This document shows, piece after piece, positions 1-5,553 of a stretch of 6,477 nt of DNA. The stretch comes from an uncultured Clostridia bacterium. GTDB lineage: Bacteria > Bacillota > Clostridia > Christensenellales > CAG-314. The stretch covers positions 1 to 6,477 of the forward strand of contig CALGIK010000175.1 of NCBI GenBank assembly GCA_937915515.1. The letters run 5' to 3'. The translations under genes and the position numbers were made by a program. Below the pieces are notes generated by a model. That model worked only from the letters and a program-made list of their open reading frames with translations. It had not been told where the DNA came from and ran no database searches. Each line of letters starts with the position of its first letter. Position 1 is the first letter of the stretch.

Positions 1-342
1 TAAGTTCATTGTGATAACAAAAGTATCAGTTAAAACAGCTAAATTGTAATTATTAGCAGAAGTGTCATTGTTAAAATAAGCATGATGCTGAAATGCATTT
101 AGATCTATATCTTTGCTGTTTAATGCATTGTTAGGCAAAGTAAAATCCGAAAATTGCACCAATTCTACAAAAATGTTTTCGTCTTTTAGTTTTGCAACGG
201 CAGGCGCCCATAATTCTTCATAAAAAGCGCCCGTCACGCCTATTTTTATGACATCCTTTTTGCATGAGCAAAAACCCAACAGAGTGAGAGTCAGACTCGC
301 TAAGAGTGCCGTAAAAACAATAAGTTTTTTTAAGATTTTCAT
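1..342 (-). CDS. metQ: MetQ/NlpA-family methionine-binding lipoprotein (partial, C-terminus beyond left edge)
   Basis: Substrate-binding lipoprotein of the methionine ABC importer, expected to be anchored on the outer face of the membrane and to deliver methionine to MetNI. The first 114 codons are present; the gene runs off the window without a stop. The start is ATG at 342-340, 8 nt after a GGAGG at 355-351. Residues 1-27 form a lipoprotein signal: basic MKILKK, a hydrophobic stretch, then FCSC with Cys27 the likely lipidated residue (Cys25 is the alternative). The mature part begins with KIGVTGAFYEELW and continues through FSDFTLPNNAL and NAFQHHAYF, matching the MetQ/NlpA pattern (GVT..., FSDY..PN.AL, D.N.FQH..Y). 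It is the third gene of the metN-metI-metQ operon, 17 nt after the metI stop. Ligand identity (L-Met versus D-Met or a related amino acid) is inferred from family and operon. Confidence 0.93.
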   Translation of the reverse strand, partial: MKILKKLIVFTALLASLTLTLLGFCSCKKDVIKIGVTGAFYEELWAPAVAKLKDENIFVELVQFSDFTLPNNALNSKDIDLNAFQHHAYFNNDTSANNYNLAVLTDTFVITMNL

Positions 343-359
343 TTATATTTCCTCCATTT

Positions 360-1040
360 TTAATGTGTATTTTTTTTAGCGATAACAGTCCCGATCAATT
401 GAATAATCGAAACTATTAAAACGATTGCAATAACAGCCGCCCAGACGATATCCATACGATTGTAATTGTAGCCGTATGTAATAGAATAATCGCCTAAACC
501 GCCTGCGCCGACATAACCTGCCATAGCTGTTAAACCTATCAAACTAATAAGCGTAATGGTAGTGGCTCGCGAAAGTCCCGCAATACTCTCCTTTAAATAA
601 ACCCTGAATATGATAGATAAAGGAGAGCATCCCATTGATTGAGCCGCTACGATAAGTCCGTCGTCAACTTCGCTTAGAGCTGATTCGACTTGTCTGGCAA
701 AAAAAGGCACAGAGCCAAAAATAAGGGGAATGATTGCTCCGTTTAAACCGATTTTTGTACCCATAAAAAACTTTGTTACGTTGAGTAGAAGCGCAATAAG
801 TATTACAAAAGGTATGGAACGGAAAAAATTGATTGATTTATCGACAATTTGAAAAACGACTTTGTTTTGAAGTATTCCGCCTTTTTTTGTCGCTGTCAAT
901 GTGATACCTAAAAGTAATCCAAAGACAAACATAAAACCGCCCGCCCAGCCTGTCATTAAAAGCGTTTCTTTAATACTCTGTAAATACCTGATCGGATTTG
1001 CGATTACATTAGGAAAAATATTTTTAATTAACTCTGCCAT
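360..1040 (-). CDS. metI: Methionine ABC transporter permease MetI
   Basis: Integral membrane permease that forms the methionine channel as a dimer and couples to the MetN ATPase. The chosen start is ATG at 1040-1038 (MAELIKN), giving 226 residues, close to the usual length of about 217. A GGAGG at 1054-1050 lies 9 nt upstream; longer readings begin at a TTG deep inside metN and are unlikely. About five hydrophobic segments can be seen, the first near residues 27-48. The ABC-coupling EAA loop is visible as ESALSEVDDGLIVAAQSMG followed by CSPLSIIFRVYLKES; the proline often found near the end of this loop (LPE) is Lys here. The C-terminal glycine-rich AGYVGAGGLGDY is typical of MetI. The start overlaps the end of metN by 17 nt, so the ribosome binding site lies inside metN and translational coupling is likely. 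Confidence 0.95.
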   Translation of the reverse strand: MAELIKNIFPNVIANPIRYLQSIKETLLMTGWAGGFMFVFGLLLGITLTATKKGGILQNKVVFQIVDKSINFFRSIPFVILIALLLNVTKFFMGTKIGLNGAIIPLIFGSVPFFARQVESALSEVDDGLIVAAQSMGCSPLSIIFRVYLKESIAGLSRATTITLISLIGLTAMAGYVGAGGLGDYSITYGYNYNRMDIVWAAVIAIVLIVSIIQLIGTVIAKKNTH

Positions 1041-2064
1041 CTTTAATAACCTCCACCTTAACCGAATTTGATAACAAACATTTAATAGCACTGTCAATAT
1101 CAACGCTTTTTCCCGATACAGTCACAGTTAAATTACCTAAAATATCCTCGCCTATTTTTTCGATATTGCCGTAAATTATGTTTATATCCACGTTATACGT
1201 CTTTGATAAGTACGAAACCAAAGCTTTTTTTGCGCTGTTTTTTATGTACCTTAGTTGCAGCAAGCACTGTCCATTGTCTATTTGCGCAATTTTATTTTGG
1301 CTTTCTGATTTATCAAAGTACGGTAAATTACCTGCCGTATTCAAAAAATCCCGTGTAACGCTGTTACGGGGGTCGGAAAATACATCGTAAACATCTCCGC
1401 ATTCGATAATCTCTCCGTTTTCCATAAAAGCTACACGGTTGCATATTTCTTTTATTACCCGCATCTCGTGCGTGATAAGTATTACGGTAATGTTTAGTTG
1501 CTTGTTTAGCTTTTTTAACAAGCTTAAAACAGATTGTGTCGAACTAGCGTCCAATGCGCTTGTAGCTTCATCGCAAAGTAAAATTTTTGGATTGTTTGCC
1601 AAAGCTCTGGCAATAGCGGTGCGCTGTTTTTGACCTCCCGAGAGTGTTGAAGGATAAGCGTTGGCTTTTTCTTTAAGGTCAACCAGTTCGAGCAGTTCAT
1701 GCGCTTTATTTTTTACATATTCTTTTTTTATACCCCTGTAACAAAGGGGAAACATCACGTTTTCGAGTACCGTGCGCGAATTAAAGAGGTTAAAATGCTG
1801 AAAAATCATACCGATTTTTGTACGGATACTTCTTAACTGCTTTTCTTTTAAGCTTGTCAAATTGATGTCGTCCATAAAAACTGCGCCGCTGTCGGGGCGT
1901 TCGAGCAAATTTATACACCTAATCAGCGTGGACTTTCCCGCTCCCGAAAAACCTATAACGCCGAAAATATCACCATCGTTTATTGTCAGCGACACGTTTT
2001 TGACGGCATAAAAACGCTGTTTATCGTTAACGTAAATTTTACTTATATTCTCTATCTTTATCAC
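1024..2064 (-). CDS. metN: Methionine ABC transporter ATP-binding protein MetN
   Basis: Cytoplasmic ATPase that powers methionine import through MetI. With the chosen start it has 346 residues (E. coli MetN: 343). Visible motifs: Walker A GFSGAGKST (about 38-46), Q-loop Gln89, ABC signature LSGGQ (141-145), Walker B ILLCDEATSALD with Asp165-Glu166, and the switch His199 in ITHEM. Residues from about 265 form the NIL/ACT-like domain (QCLLQLRYIK, IYGNIEKIGEDILGNL), which in MetN proteins binds methionine and mediates transinhibition. The start is placed at GTG 2064-2062, giving MIKIENISK, because MetN proteins normally begin this way and GAGGTG (2074-2069) sits at the right distance. A TTG at 2076 in the same frame would place the start inside that ribosome binding site. 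It is the first structural gene of the operon, behind a regulatory leader. Confidence 0.96.
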   Translation of the reverse strand: MIKIENISKIYVNDKQRFYAVKNVSLTINDGDIFGVIGFSGAGKSTLIRCINLLERPDSGAVFMDDINLTSLKEKQLRSIRTKIGMIFQHFNLFNSRTVLENVMFPLCYRGIKKEYVKNKAHELLELVDLKEKANAYPSTLSGGQKQRTAIARALANNPKILLCDEATSALDASSTQSVLSLLKKLNKQLNITVILITHEMRVIKEICNRVAFMENGEIIECGDVYDVFSDPRNSVTRDFLNTAGNLPYFDKSESQNKIAQIDNGQCLLQLRYIKNSAKKALVSYLSKTYNVDINIIYGNIEKIGEDILGNLTVTVSGKSVDIDSAIKCLLSNSVKVEVIKDGRVN

Positions 2065-2095
2065 AAAACACCTCAAAACATTTTTCTTTAAAAAA

Positions 2096-2132
2096 AGACA
2101 AAAATAAACCCGGGTAAAAAATTAACCCGGGT
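2096..2132 (-). terminator. Intrinsic terminator / putative attenuator in the metN leader
   Basis: Two copies of the self-complementary ACCCGGGT (2125-2132 and 2108-2115) can form an 8-bp stem with a 9-nt loop. Read on the minus strand the stem is followed by TTTATTTTTG and a further run of seven T, so it resembles a Rho-independent terminator lying between the operon promoter and metN (start 2064). No U-tract follows on the plus strand, so it belongs to the metN transcript. A terminator ahead of the first gene implies regulated read-through. Termination was not tested. Confidence 0.7.
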
Positions 2133-2160
2133 AAAAAGCAATATCGAGAGATAAAAACGC

Positions 2161-2253
2161 TTACCGCATGACGGCAACACGAATGTATCCACGCACTACT
2201 TTGTGCCCGGATGCAAACATTCGCATTGTTTTATTAATTAAAAGACCGTTCAT
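2161..2253 (-). CDS. Possible 30-residue leader peptide upstream of metN
   Basis: A short ORF begins with ATG at 2253-2251 about 18 nt after the predicted transcription start, with AAAGGTG (2263-2257) as a plausible ribosome binding site 5 nt (from AGG) before it, and ends at TAA 2163-2161. The peptide is 30 residues with Met at positions 1, 10, 12 and 29; it starts MNGLLINKTMRMF and ends GYIRVAVMR. It lies wholly inside the metN leader and spans the hairpin at 2180-2223, so translation would alter RNA folding before the terminator at 2132-2108 is made. This suggests a leader peptide for attenuation in response to methionine supply, but four Met codons are not a run, and the reading frame could be a chance by-product of a structured RNA. 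I recognise no known leader-peptide family. Confidence 0.45.
   Translation of the reverse strand: MNGLLINKTMRMFASGHKVVRGYIRVAVMR
2164..2223 (-). promoter_or_regulatory. Structured leader RNA with alternative folds upstream of metN
   Basis: On the minus strand CGAATGT (2223-2217) pairs with ACATTCG (2186-2180), 7 bp. A TTGC bulge follows, then ATCC (2212-2209) pairs with GGAT (2190-2187), and GCAC (2206-2203) pairs with GTGC (2196-2193) around a 6-nt loop. A competing fold pairs GCAT (2214-2211) and GGCA (2207-2204) with ATGC (2169-2166) and TGCC (2176-2173). In addition ATCCGGG (2212-2206) can pair over 7 bp (one G-U) with the CCCGGGT arm of the downstream terminator, so it could act as an anti-terminator. 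The pairings are read directly from the sequence. The regulatory role is inferred, and no known riboswitch signature was recognised. Confidence 0.5.
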
Positions 2254-2278
2254 GTTCACCTTTATATTCTTTTGGAGT

Positions 2279-2307
2279 ATTATAATAATACAAAATGAGT
2301 TTGTCAA
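2279..2307 (-). promoter_or_regulatory. Consensus sigma-A-type promoter of the metNIQ operon
   Basis: The minus strand shows a perfect -35 TTGACA (2307-2302), a 17-bp spacer and a perfect -10 TATAAT (2284-2279). Transcription should begin near 2272-2270, giving a leader of about 205 nt before metN. Such a strong promoter suits an operon controlled mainly after initiation, by termination in the leader. Confidence 0.85.
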
Positions 2308-2410
2308 CTAAAATTTATTGATATTTTTATATTTACTAAAAATAAATTTATGACTCTTTTTAAACGGTTATTAAAAAACAATTAGACAATAATTATTTTA
2401 AGGAAGTAAA
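2308..2410. other. AT-rich region between metN promoter and ligD
   Basis: About 100 bp between the divergent metN promoter and the ligD start. It is A/T-dominated and holds the ligD ribosome binding site (AGGAAG at 2401-2406, 4 nt before ATG). A weak plus-strand candidate promoter is TTGATA (2318-2323) with AATAAA 17 bp later, but the -10 is poor and I do not call it. No forespore-type (sigma G) promoter was convincingly found. Confidence 0.4.
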
Positions 2411-4894
2411 ATGCCAAAACTAACCGAATATAACAAAAAACGAAATTTTGAAAAAACGCCTGAGCCCTCTGAAATCTCAAACAGTCAAAAAACATCTAAA
2501 AGCAATAAAAAAAGAAGCAAGCTTTTGTATGTGATTCAGCATCATATCGCTCGCCGTGACCATTATGATTTACGGTTGGAATGGGAGGGGACATTGCTTA
2601 GCTGGGCAGTGCCTAAAGGTCCTTCCTTCAACCCAGACGATAAGCGTCTTGCAATACATGTCGAAGACCACCCCATAAGCTATAAGGATTTTGAGGGGAC
2701 TATACCAAAAGGTGAATACGGCGGCGGCACTGTGATGCTTTTTGACGAAGGTTTTTATGAGCCTTTAAACGATTTTAGTGAGGGATTAAAACAAGGTTCC
2801 CTTAAATTTACCCTATACGGAAAGCGTATTAAGGGCAATTTTGCTTTGATAAAAATCAAGTCTGAAAAAGAGAAAGAAGAGGACGACAACTGGCTGCTTA
2901 TTAAGGAAAACGACGCTTACCAAATGGACAGCGACGGCATAAGCGGTTTTACCACAAGTATACGTACGGGCAGAACAATGGAACAAATAGCAAATAACGA
3001 AGAGCCGCAAAAATTAAAAAATCCTTTTAGTTTTACAAATGCTCAGCTTGCTAAACTTGTCGCTAAACCGCCGATAGGAGAGGATTGGCTGTTTGAGGTG
3101 AAATATGACGGTTACAGAATTCTGGCATATGTAGAGGAAAACAGCACGGTTTTATTTACCCGTAATGGCAACGATTTTACACAGCGTTTTAGTGTTGTCG
3201 CTGATACTCTATCAAATTGGTCAAGGGGAAGGGCTTTTGTATTGGACGGCGAAATGATTATTACCGATGAGGACGGAAAATCGGACTTTCAGGCTTTACA
3301 AAGTTTTTTAAGACAAAAAAATGATAAAAACTTGAGCTTTGTCGTATTTGATATTTTGGCGTTAGACGGTGACGATTTGAGAAATAACCCTTTAATCAAG
3401 CGGAAACAAATACTTAATCAGCTTTTGATTGATGCTCCCAAAAATATTATTTACAGTAAGCATATAGAGGGCAACGGTCAGCAATGTTTTGAAGCGGCAT
3501 GTAAATTGAAGCTTGAAGGCATAATAGGCAAAAAAGCAGATTCGATGTACAGCGGCGCACGAAATAGCGATTGGGTAAAAATAAAATGCGACAACAGGCA
3601 GGAATTTGTTATTGGCGGCTACACTAAGACGGACAAAAAAGAAAGCGGCTTAAGTGCGCTGCTTTTGGGAGTATTTAAGGACAAGGATTTAATTTATGTA
3701 GGACGTACCGGCACAGGTTTTAATCAACGCAACACAAAGGAATTAATGGACAAACTTTCTCTGATAAAAGCCGATAAGCCGTTTTTCGTTAAGCCGCCTA
3801 AACCTTCAAAAAATGAAATTTTTACATGGGTAAAACCGCAATTGGTTGCCGAAGTAAAGTTTTCGGAATGGACAAAAGACAATTTAATAAGACAAGGCAG
3901 TTACAAGGGATTAAGAATTGATAAATCGGCTAAGGAGGTAGTCTTGGAACAGCCTCAAGAAATAACAAAATGCGACAACGAAACGATAAAGGAAGAAGAA
4001 CAAAAAGCTGACAAAAATATAAATGACACTTTTAAAAACATTAAAATTACCAATCCCGACAAGGTGATTTTTACTTCTCCTATAGTTAAAAAAATCGACG
4101 TAATAGACTATTACAAAGCTGTCAGCAAACGCATGATGCCTTTTGTGTCAAATCGTATTTTGAGCGTTGTACGCTGTCCTAAAGGCGTGGAATCGGCATG
4201 TTTTTTTAAAAAACACCCCGCAGAAACACCTAGCGATGGTATTGGCACGATAAATATTACATCAAGCGGCGGCAAAAACGAGGAATATTTTTATATAAAA
4301 AATACAGAAGGACTGATATGGGAAACGCAGATGGGCACTTTGGAATTTCATATATGGGGCAGTAAAATAACTGATAAAGATACTCCCGATATGATGGTAT
4401 TTGACCTTGACCCTGACGCTGAAATGAGTATTAAACAAATACGTCAGGGAGTAAGGGATTTAAAAAGCATATTAGATCAGCTTAATCTCGTATCGTATTT
4501 AAAAACAAGCGGCGGCAAAGGTTATCACGTTGTAGTGCCTTTTAAGCCTTCAGTAAAATGGGACGCATTTTATGATTTTAGCAAACGCATAGTTGTTGTT
4601 ATGGAAAACAAGTGGCAGGACCTTTACACAAGCAATATCAGAAAGGATAAACGAAAAGGCAAAATATTCATAGACTGGGTGCGTAACGGCAGGGGAGCTA
4701 CAAGTATTGCACCCTATTCGTTAAGGGCGCGGCAAGGCGCAACTGTGTCCATGCCGATTTTCTGGTCAGAGTTGGATAAAATTGCGCCTAACGATATAAA
4801 AATGCAGGACGCTTTAAAACGTATAAAAGAAAAAGACCCATGGGAAGATTTTTATTTAAACAGACAAGAGTTGACTATGGGAACAGAAAAATAA
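2411..4894 (+). CDS. ligD: Multifunctional ATP-dependent DNA ligase LigD (phosphoesterase-ligase-polymerase)
   Basis: End-processing and sealing enzyme of bacterial non-homologous end joining, normally working with Ku at double-strand breaks. The 827 residues hold three domains. First, a 3'-phosphoesterase (about 36-190) with QHHIARRDHYDLRLEW; the expected metal and phosphate ligands are His45, His51, Asp53, Arg55 and His87. Second, an ATP-dependent ligase (about 205-510) with nucleotidyl-lysine Lys231 in VKYDGYR, LDGEMII, FVVFDILALDG, EGIIGKK (369-375) and WVKIKC (388-393), then an OB-fold part. Third, an archaeo-eukaryotic primase-type polymerase (about 544-815) with FDLDPD (Asp665, Asp667), TSGGKGYHVVVP and IFIDWVRNGRGAT (Asp755). 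All key residues looked for are present. This is the Pseudomonas-type order; mycobacterial LigD is polymerase-first and Bacillus LigD lacks the phosphoesterase. The basic N-terminal extension (1-35) is low-complexity. The start ATG follows AGGAAG. It is a single gene, divergent from metN, with no ku adjacent in the window. Confidence 0.97.
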   Translation: MPKLTEYNKKRNFEKTPEPSEISNSQKTSKSNKKRSKLLYVIQHHIARRDHYDLRLEWEGTLLSWAVPKGPSFNPDDKRLAIHVEDHPISYKDFEGTIPKGEYGGGTVMLFDEGFYEPLNDFSEGLKQGSLKFTLYGKRIKGNFALIKIKSEKEKEEDDNWLLIKENDAYQMDSDGISGFTTSIRTGRTMEQIANNEEPQKLKNPFSFTNAQLAKLVAKPPIGEDWLFEVKYDGYRILAYVEENSTVLFTRNGNDFTQRFSVVADTLSNWSRGRAFVLDGEMIITDEDGKSDFQALQSFLRQKNDKNLSFVVFDILALDGDDLRNNPLIKRKQILNQLLIDAPKNIIYSKHIEGNGQQCFEAACKLKLEGIIGKKADSMYSGARNSDWVKIKCDNRQEFVIGGYTKTDKKESGLSALLLGVFKDKDLIYVGRTGTGFNQRNTKELMDKLSLIKADKPFFVKPPKPSKNEIFTWVKPQLVAEVKFSEWTKDNLIRQGSYKGLRIDKSAKEVVLEQPQEITKCDNETIKEEEQKADKNINDTFKNIKITNPDKVIFTSPIVKKIDVIDYYKAVSKRMMPFVSNRILSVVRCPKGVESACFFKKHPAETPSDGIGTINITSSGGKNEEYFYIKNTEGLIWETQMGTLEFHIWGSKITDKDTPDMMVFDLDPDAEMSIKQIRQGVRDLKSILDQLNLVSYLKTSGGKGYHVVVPFKPSVKWDAFYDFSKRIVVVMENKWQDLYTSNIRKDKRKGKIFIDWVRNGRGATSIAPYSLRARQGATVSMPIFWSELDKIAPNDIKMQDALKRIKEKDPWEDFYLNRQELTMGTEK

Positions 4895-4937
4895 ATCATA
4901 TCAATATGGATATTAAGCAGATAAATAATATAATCAG

Positions 4938-4984
4938 AAAAACGTTGGTAGATTAAAAGCATTATATAAGTATTTTGCCAACGT
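4938..4984 (-). terminator. Terminator of the small minus-strand gene at 4991-5185
   Basis: On the minus strand ACGTTGG (4984-4978) pairs with CCAACGT (4948-4942), and wobble pairs extend the stem inward by about four more. The second arm runs into a TTTTT tract (4942-4938). The hairpin begins 6 nt after the stop codon at 4991. On the plus strand no T-run follows, so it is unlikely to be the main terminator of ligD, which ends at 4894; no clear plus-strand ligD terminator was seen. Confidence 0.65.
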
Positions 4985-4990
4985 AACAAA

Positions 4991-5185
4991 TCAAGTATCA
5001 ATTTTATTGTTAAGCAAGGATAGATATTCGTCCCATTTGTATTCGCGAATAGGCATAGGTCTGTTATTGTCAAAATAAAGCACAAGCGAAGGTTTGATTC
5101 CTCTATACTCGTCTTTAAATTCGTAGCCAATCAAATGCCCTTCTTTTATAAGGCGTTTGATTTTTGCATGATAATTGAAATACAT
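4991..5185 (-). CDS. Small conserved-looking protein of unknown function (64 residues)
   Basis: Encodes a 64-residue soluble, charged protein beginning MYFNYHAKIKRLIKEGHLIG, with a central SLVLYFDNNRPMPIREYKWDEYL. From memory, short proteins of this type (MYFNYH..., ...ALVLYFD...PPMPIRE...W.EYL) are widespread in Clostridia and are sometimes labelled thermostable hemolysin delta-VPH, a label I would not trust as a function. There is no signal peptide, membrane segment or known catalytic motif. The ATG at 5185-5183 gives the family-like N-terminus, but no good Shine-Dalgarno sequence precedes it (upstream ACATAAAACTATT), which is unlike its neighbours. It is a lone gene, convergent with ligD and divergent from spo0A, with its own terminator 6 nt downstream, which supports its being real. 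Another frame across 4852-5130 overlaps it but has no protein-like character. Confidence 0.72.
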   Translation of the reverse strand: MYFNYHAKIKRLIKEGHLIGYEFKDEYRGIKPSLVLYFDNNRPMPIREYKWDEYLSLLNNKIDT

Positions 5186-5254
5186 AATAGTTTTATGTTA
5201 TTCAAAATTCGGATTTACATACTTTTGAATGTAATTTTGCGAAAAAACAATAAA

Positions 5255-5275
5255 AAAGTGATTTATTTTCACTTT
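5255..5275 (-). repeat. Inverted repeat resembling a minus-strand terminator or operator
   Basis: AAAGTGA (5255-5261) and TCACTTT (5269-5275) form a 7-bp stem with a 7-nt loop. On the minus strand it is followed by TTTATTGTTTTTTCGC, a terminator-like U-rich tail. No minus-strand gene ends upstream of it in the window, and it lies about 70 bp before the small gene at 5185. It could be a leader terminator for that gene, an operator, or chance in AT-rich DNA. Confidence 0.4.
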
Positions 5276-5454
5276 ACATTTTCAAAAATGTATATAATCA
5301 TTTAAAAAACGATGATATATTTACAAAATTCGTTATTTATTTTTAAAATAAAATTGATATCAGGTTTGTATTTTGTATCATTATCGTCGTTTATAATATA
5401 ATATTATAATGCGTGTCTATTATAATTTTTATTTTCTACATAATCTAACACACA

Positions 5455-5527
5455 TTGACAAATTTGTACAAAATATATTCTATAACTTGTACAAAATTAC
5501 TTGATTTTTACAAAACTATGTGATAAT
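5455..5527 (+). promoter_or_regulatory. Candidate spo0A promoter region
   Basis: A perfect -35 hexamer TTGACA (5455-5460) is present, but the best -10 after it (TATAAC, 5481-5486) is 20 bp away, longer than ideal. Closer to the gene, an extended -10 TGTGATAAT (5519-5527) has TTGATT (5501-5506) upstream with a 15-bp spacer; this would start transcription near 5534, just before the GGAGG at 5541. Neither is a textbook promoter. No convincing sigma-H promoter, used by spo0A in Bacillus, was found. Confidence 0.4.
5463..5516 (+). repeat. Repeated TTGTACAA palindromes upstream of spo0A
   Basis: TTTGTACAAAAT (5463-5474) and CTTGTACAAAATT (5486-5498) share a palindromic TTGTACAA core with centres 23 bp apart. 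A degenerate third copy TTTTTACAAAAC follows at 5505-5516. They sit within the candidate promoter region and immediately before spo0A, a position typical of operator sites. The binding protein is unknown; the motif does not match the Spo0A box (TGTCGAA). Confidence 0.45.
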
Positions 5528-5553
5528 ATGTTGGACAATCGGAGGTATAGATT

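Larger units (their letters stand above)
5186..5553. other. Gene-free, very AT-rich region upstream of spo0A
   Basis: This 368-bp stretch lies between the divergent small gene and spo0A and holds no convincing ORF. Besides the elements listed separately it contains a perfect AT palindrome (TTTATTTT at 5336-5343 with AAAATAAA at 5345-5352). It also has a promoter-like pair TTGATA (5354-5359) with TATCAT (5376-5381, 16-bp spacer) about 170 bp before spo0A, and a block of alternating A/T at 5393-5409. The length and the number of elements suggest complex control of spo0A, but AT richness makes chance matches common. Confidence 0.5.

Noticed and set aside
1041..1103. Longer metI start (TTG at 1103)
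   Set aside because: It would overlap metN much further and lacks a ribosome binding site, while ATG at 1040 has GGAGG at a good distance and gives the usual MetI length.
1178..1633. Short plus-strand frames within metN
   Set aside because: They are antisense shadows of metN, without plausible ribosome binding sites or protein features.
2065..2280. SAM-I riboswitch or Met T-box in the metN leader
   Set aside because: The SAM-I core (GAGGGA...GGCCC...GAUGAAACCCGGCAACC) and the T-box sequence (AGGGUGGNACCGCG) are not present on the minus strand. A vague resemblance to SAM-I pieces (ATCGAGAG, GCATGACGGCAAC) occurs only on the plus strand and does not keep the spacing or pairing.
4852..5130. 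92-codon minus-strand reading frame overlapping the ligD end and the small gene
   Set aside because: It runs out of frame through the better-supported 64-codon gene and its terminator and overlaps the end of ligD; its translation shows no recognisable family features.
5454..5462. Possible Spo0A box (TTTGTCAAT on the minus strand) upstream of spo0A, with a similar TTTGTCAAC at 2300-2308
   Set aside because: Both overlap TTGACA -35 hexamers, whose reverse complement TGTCAA automatically resembles the 0A box. Without further sites this is not evidence of binding.
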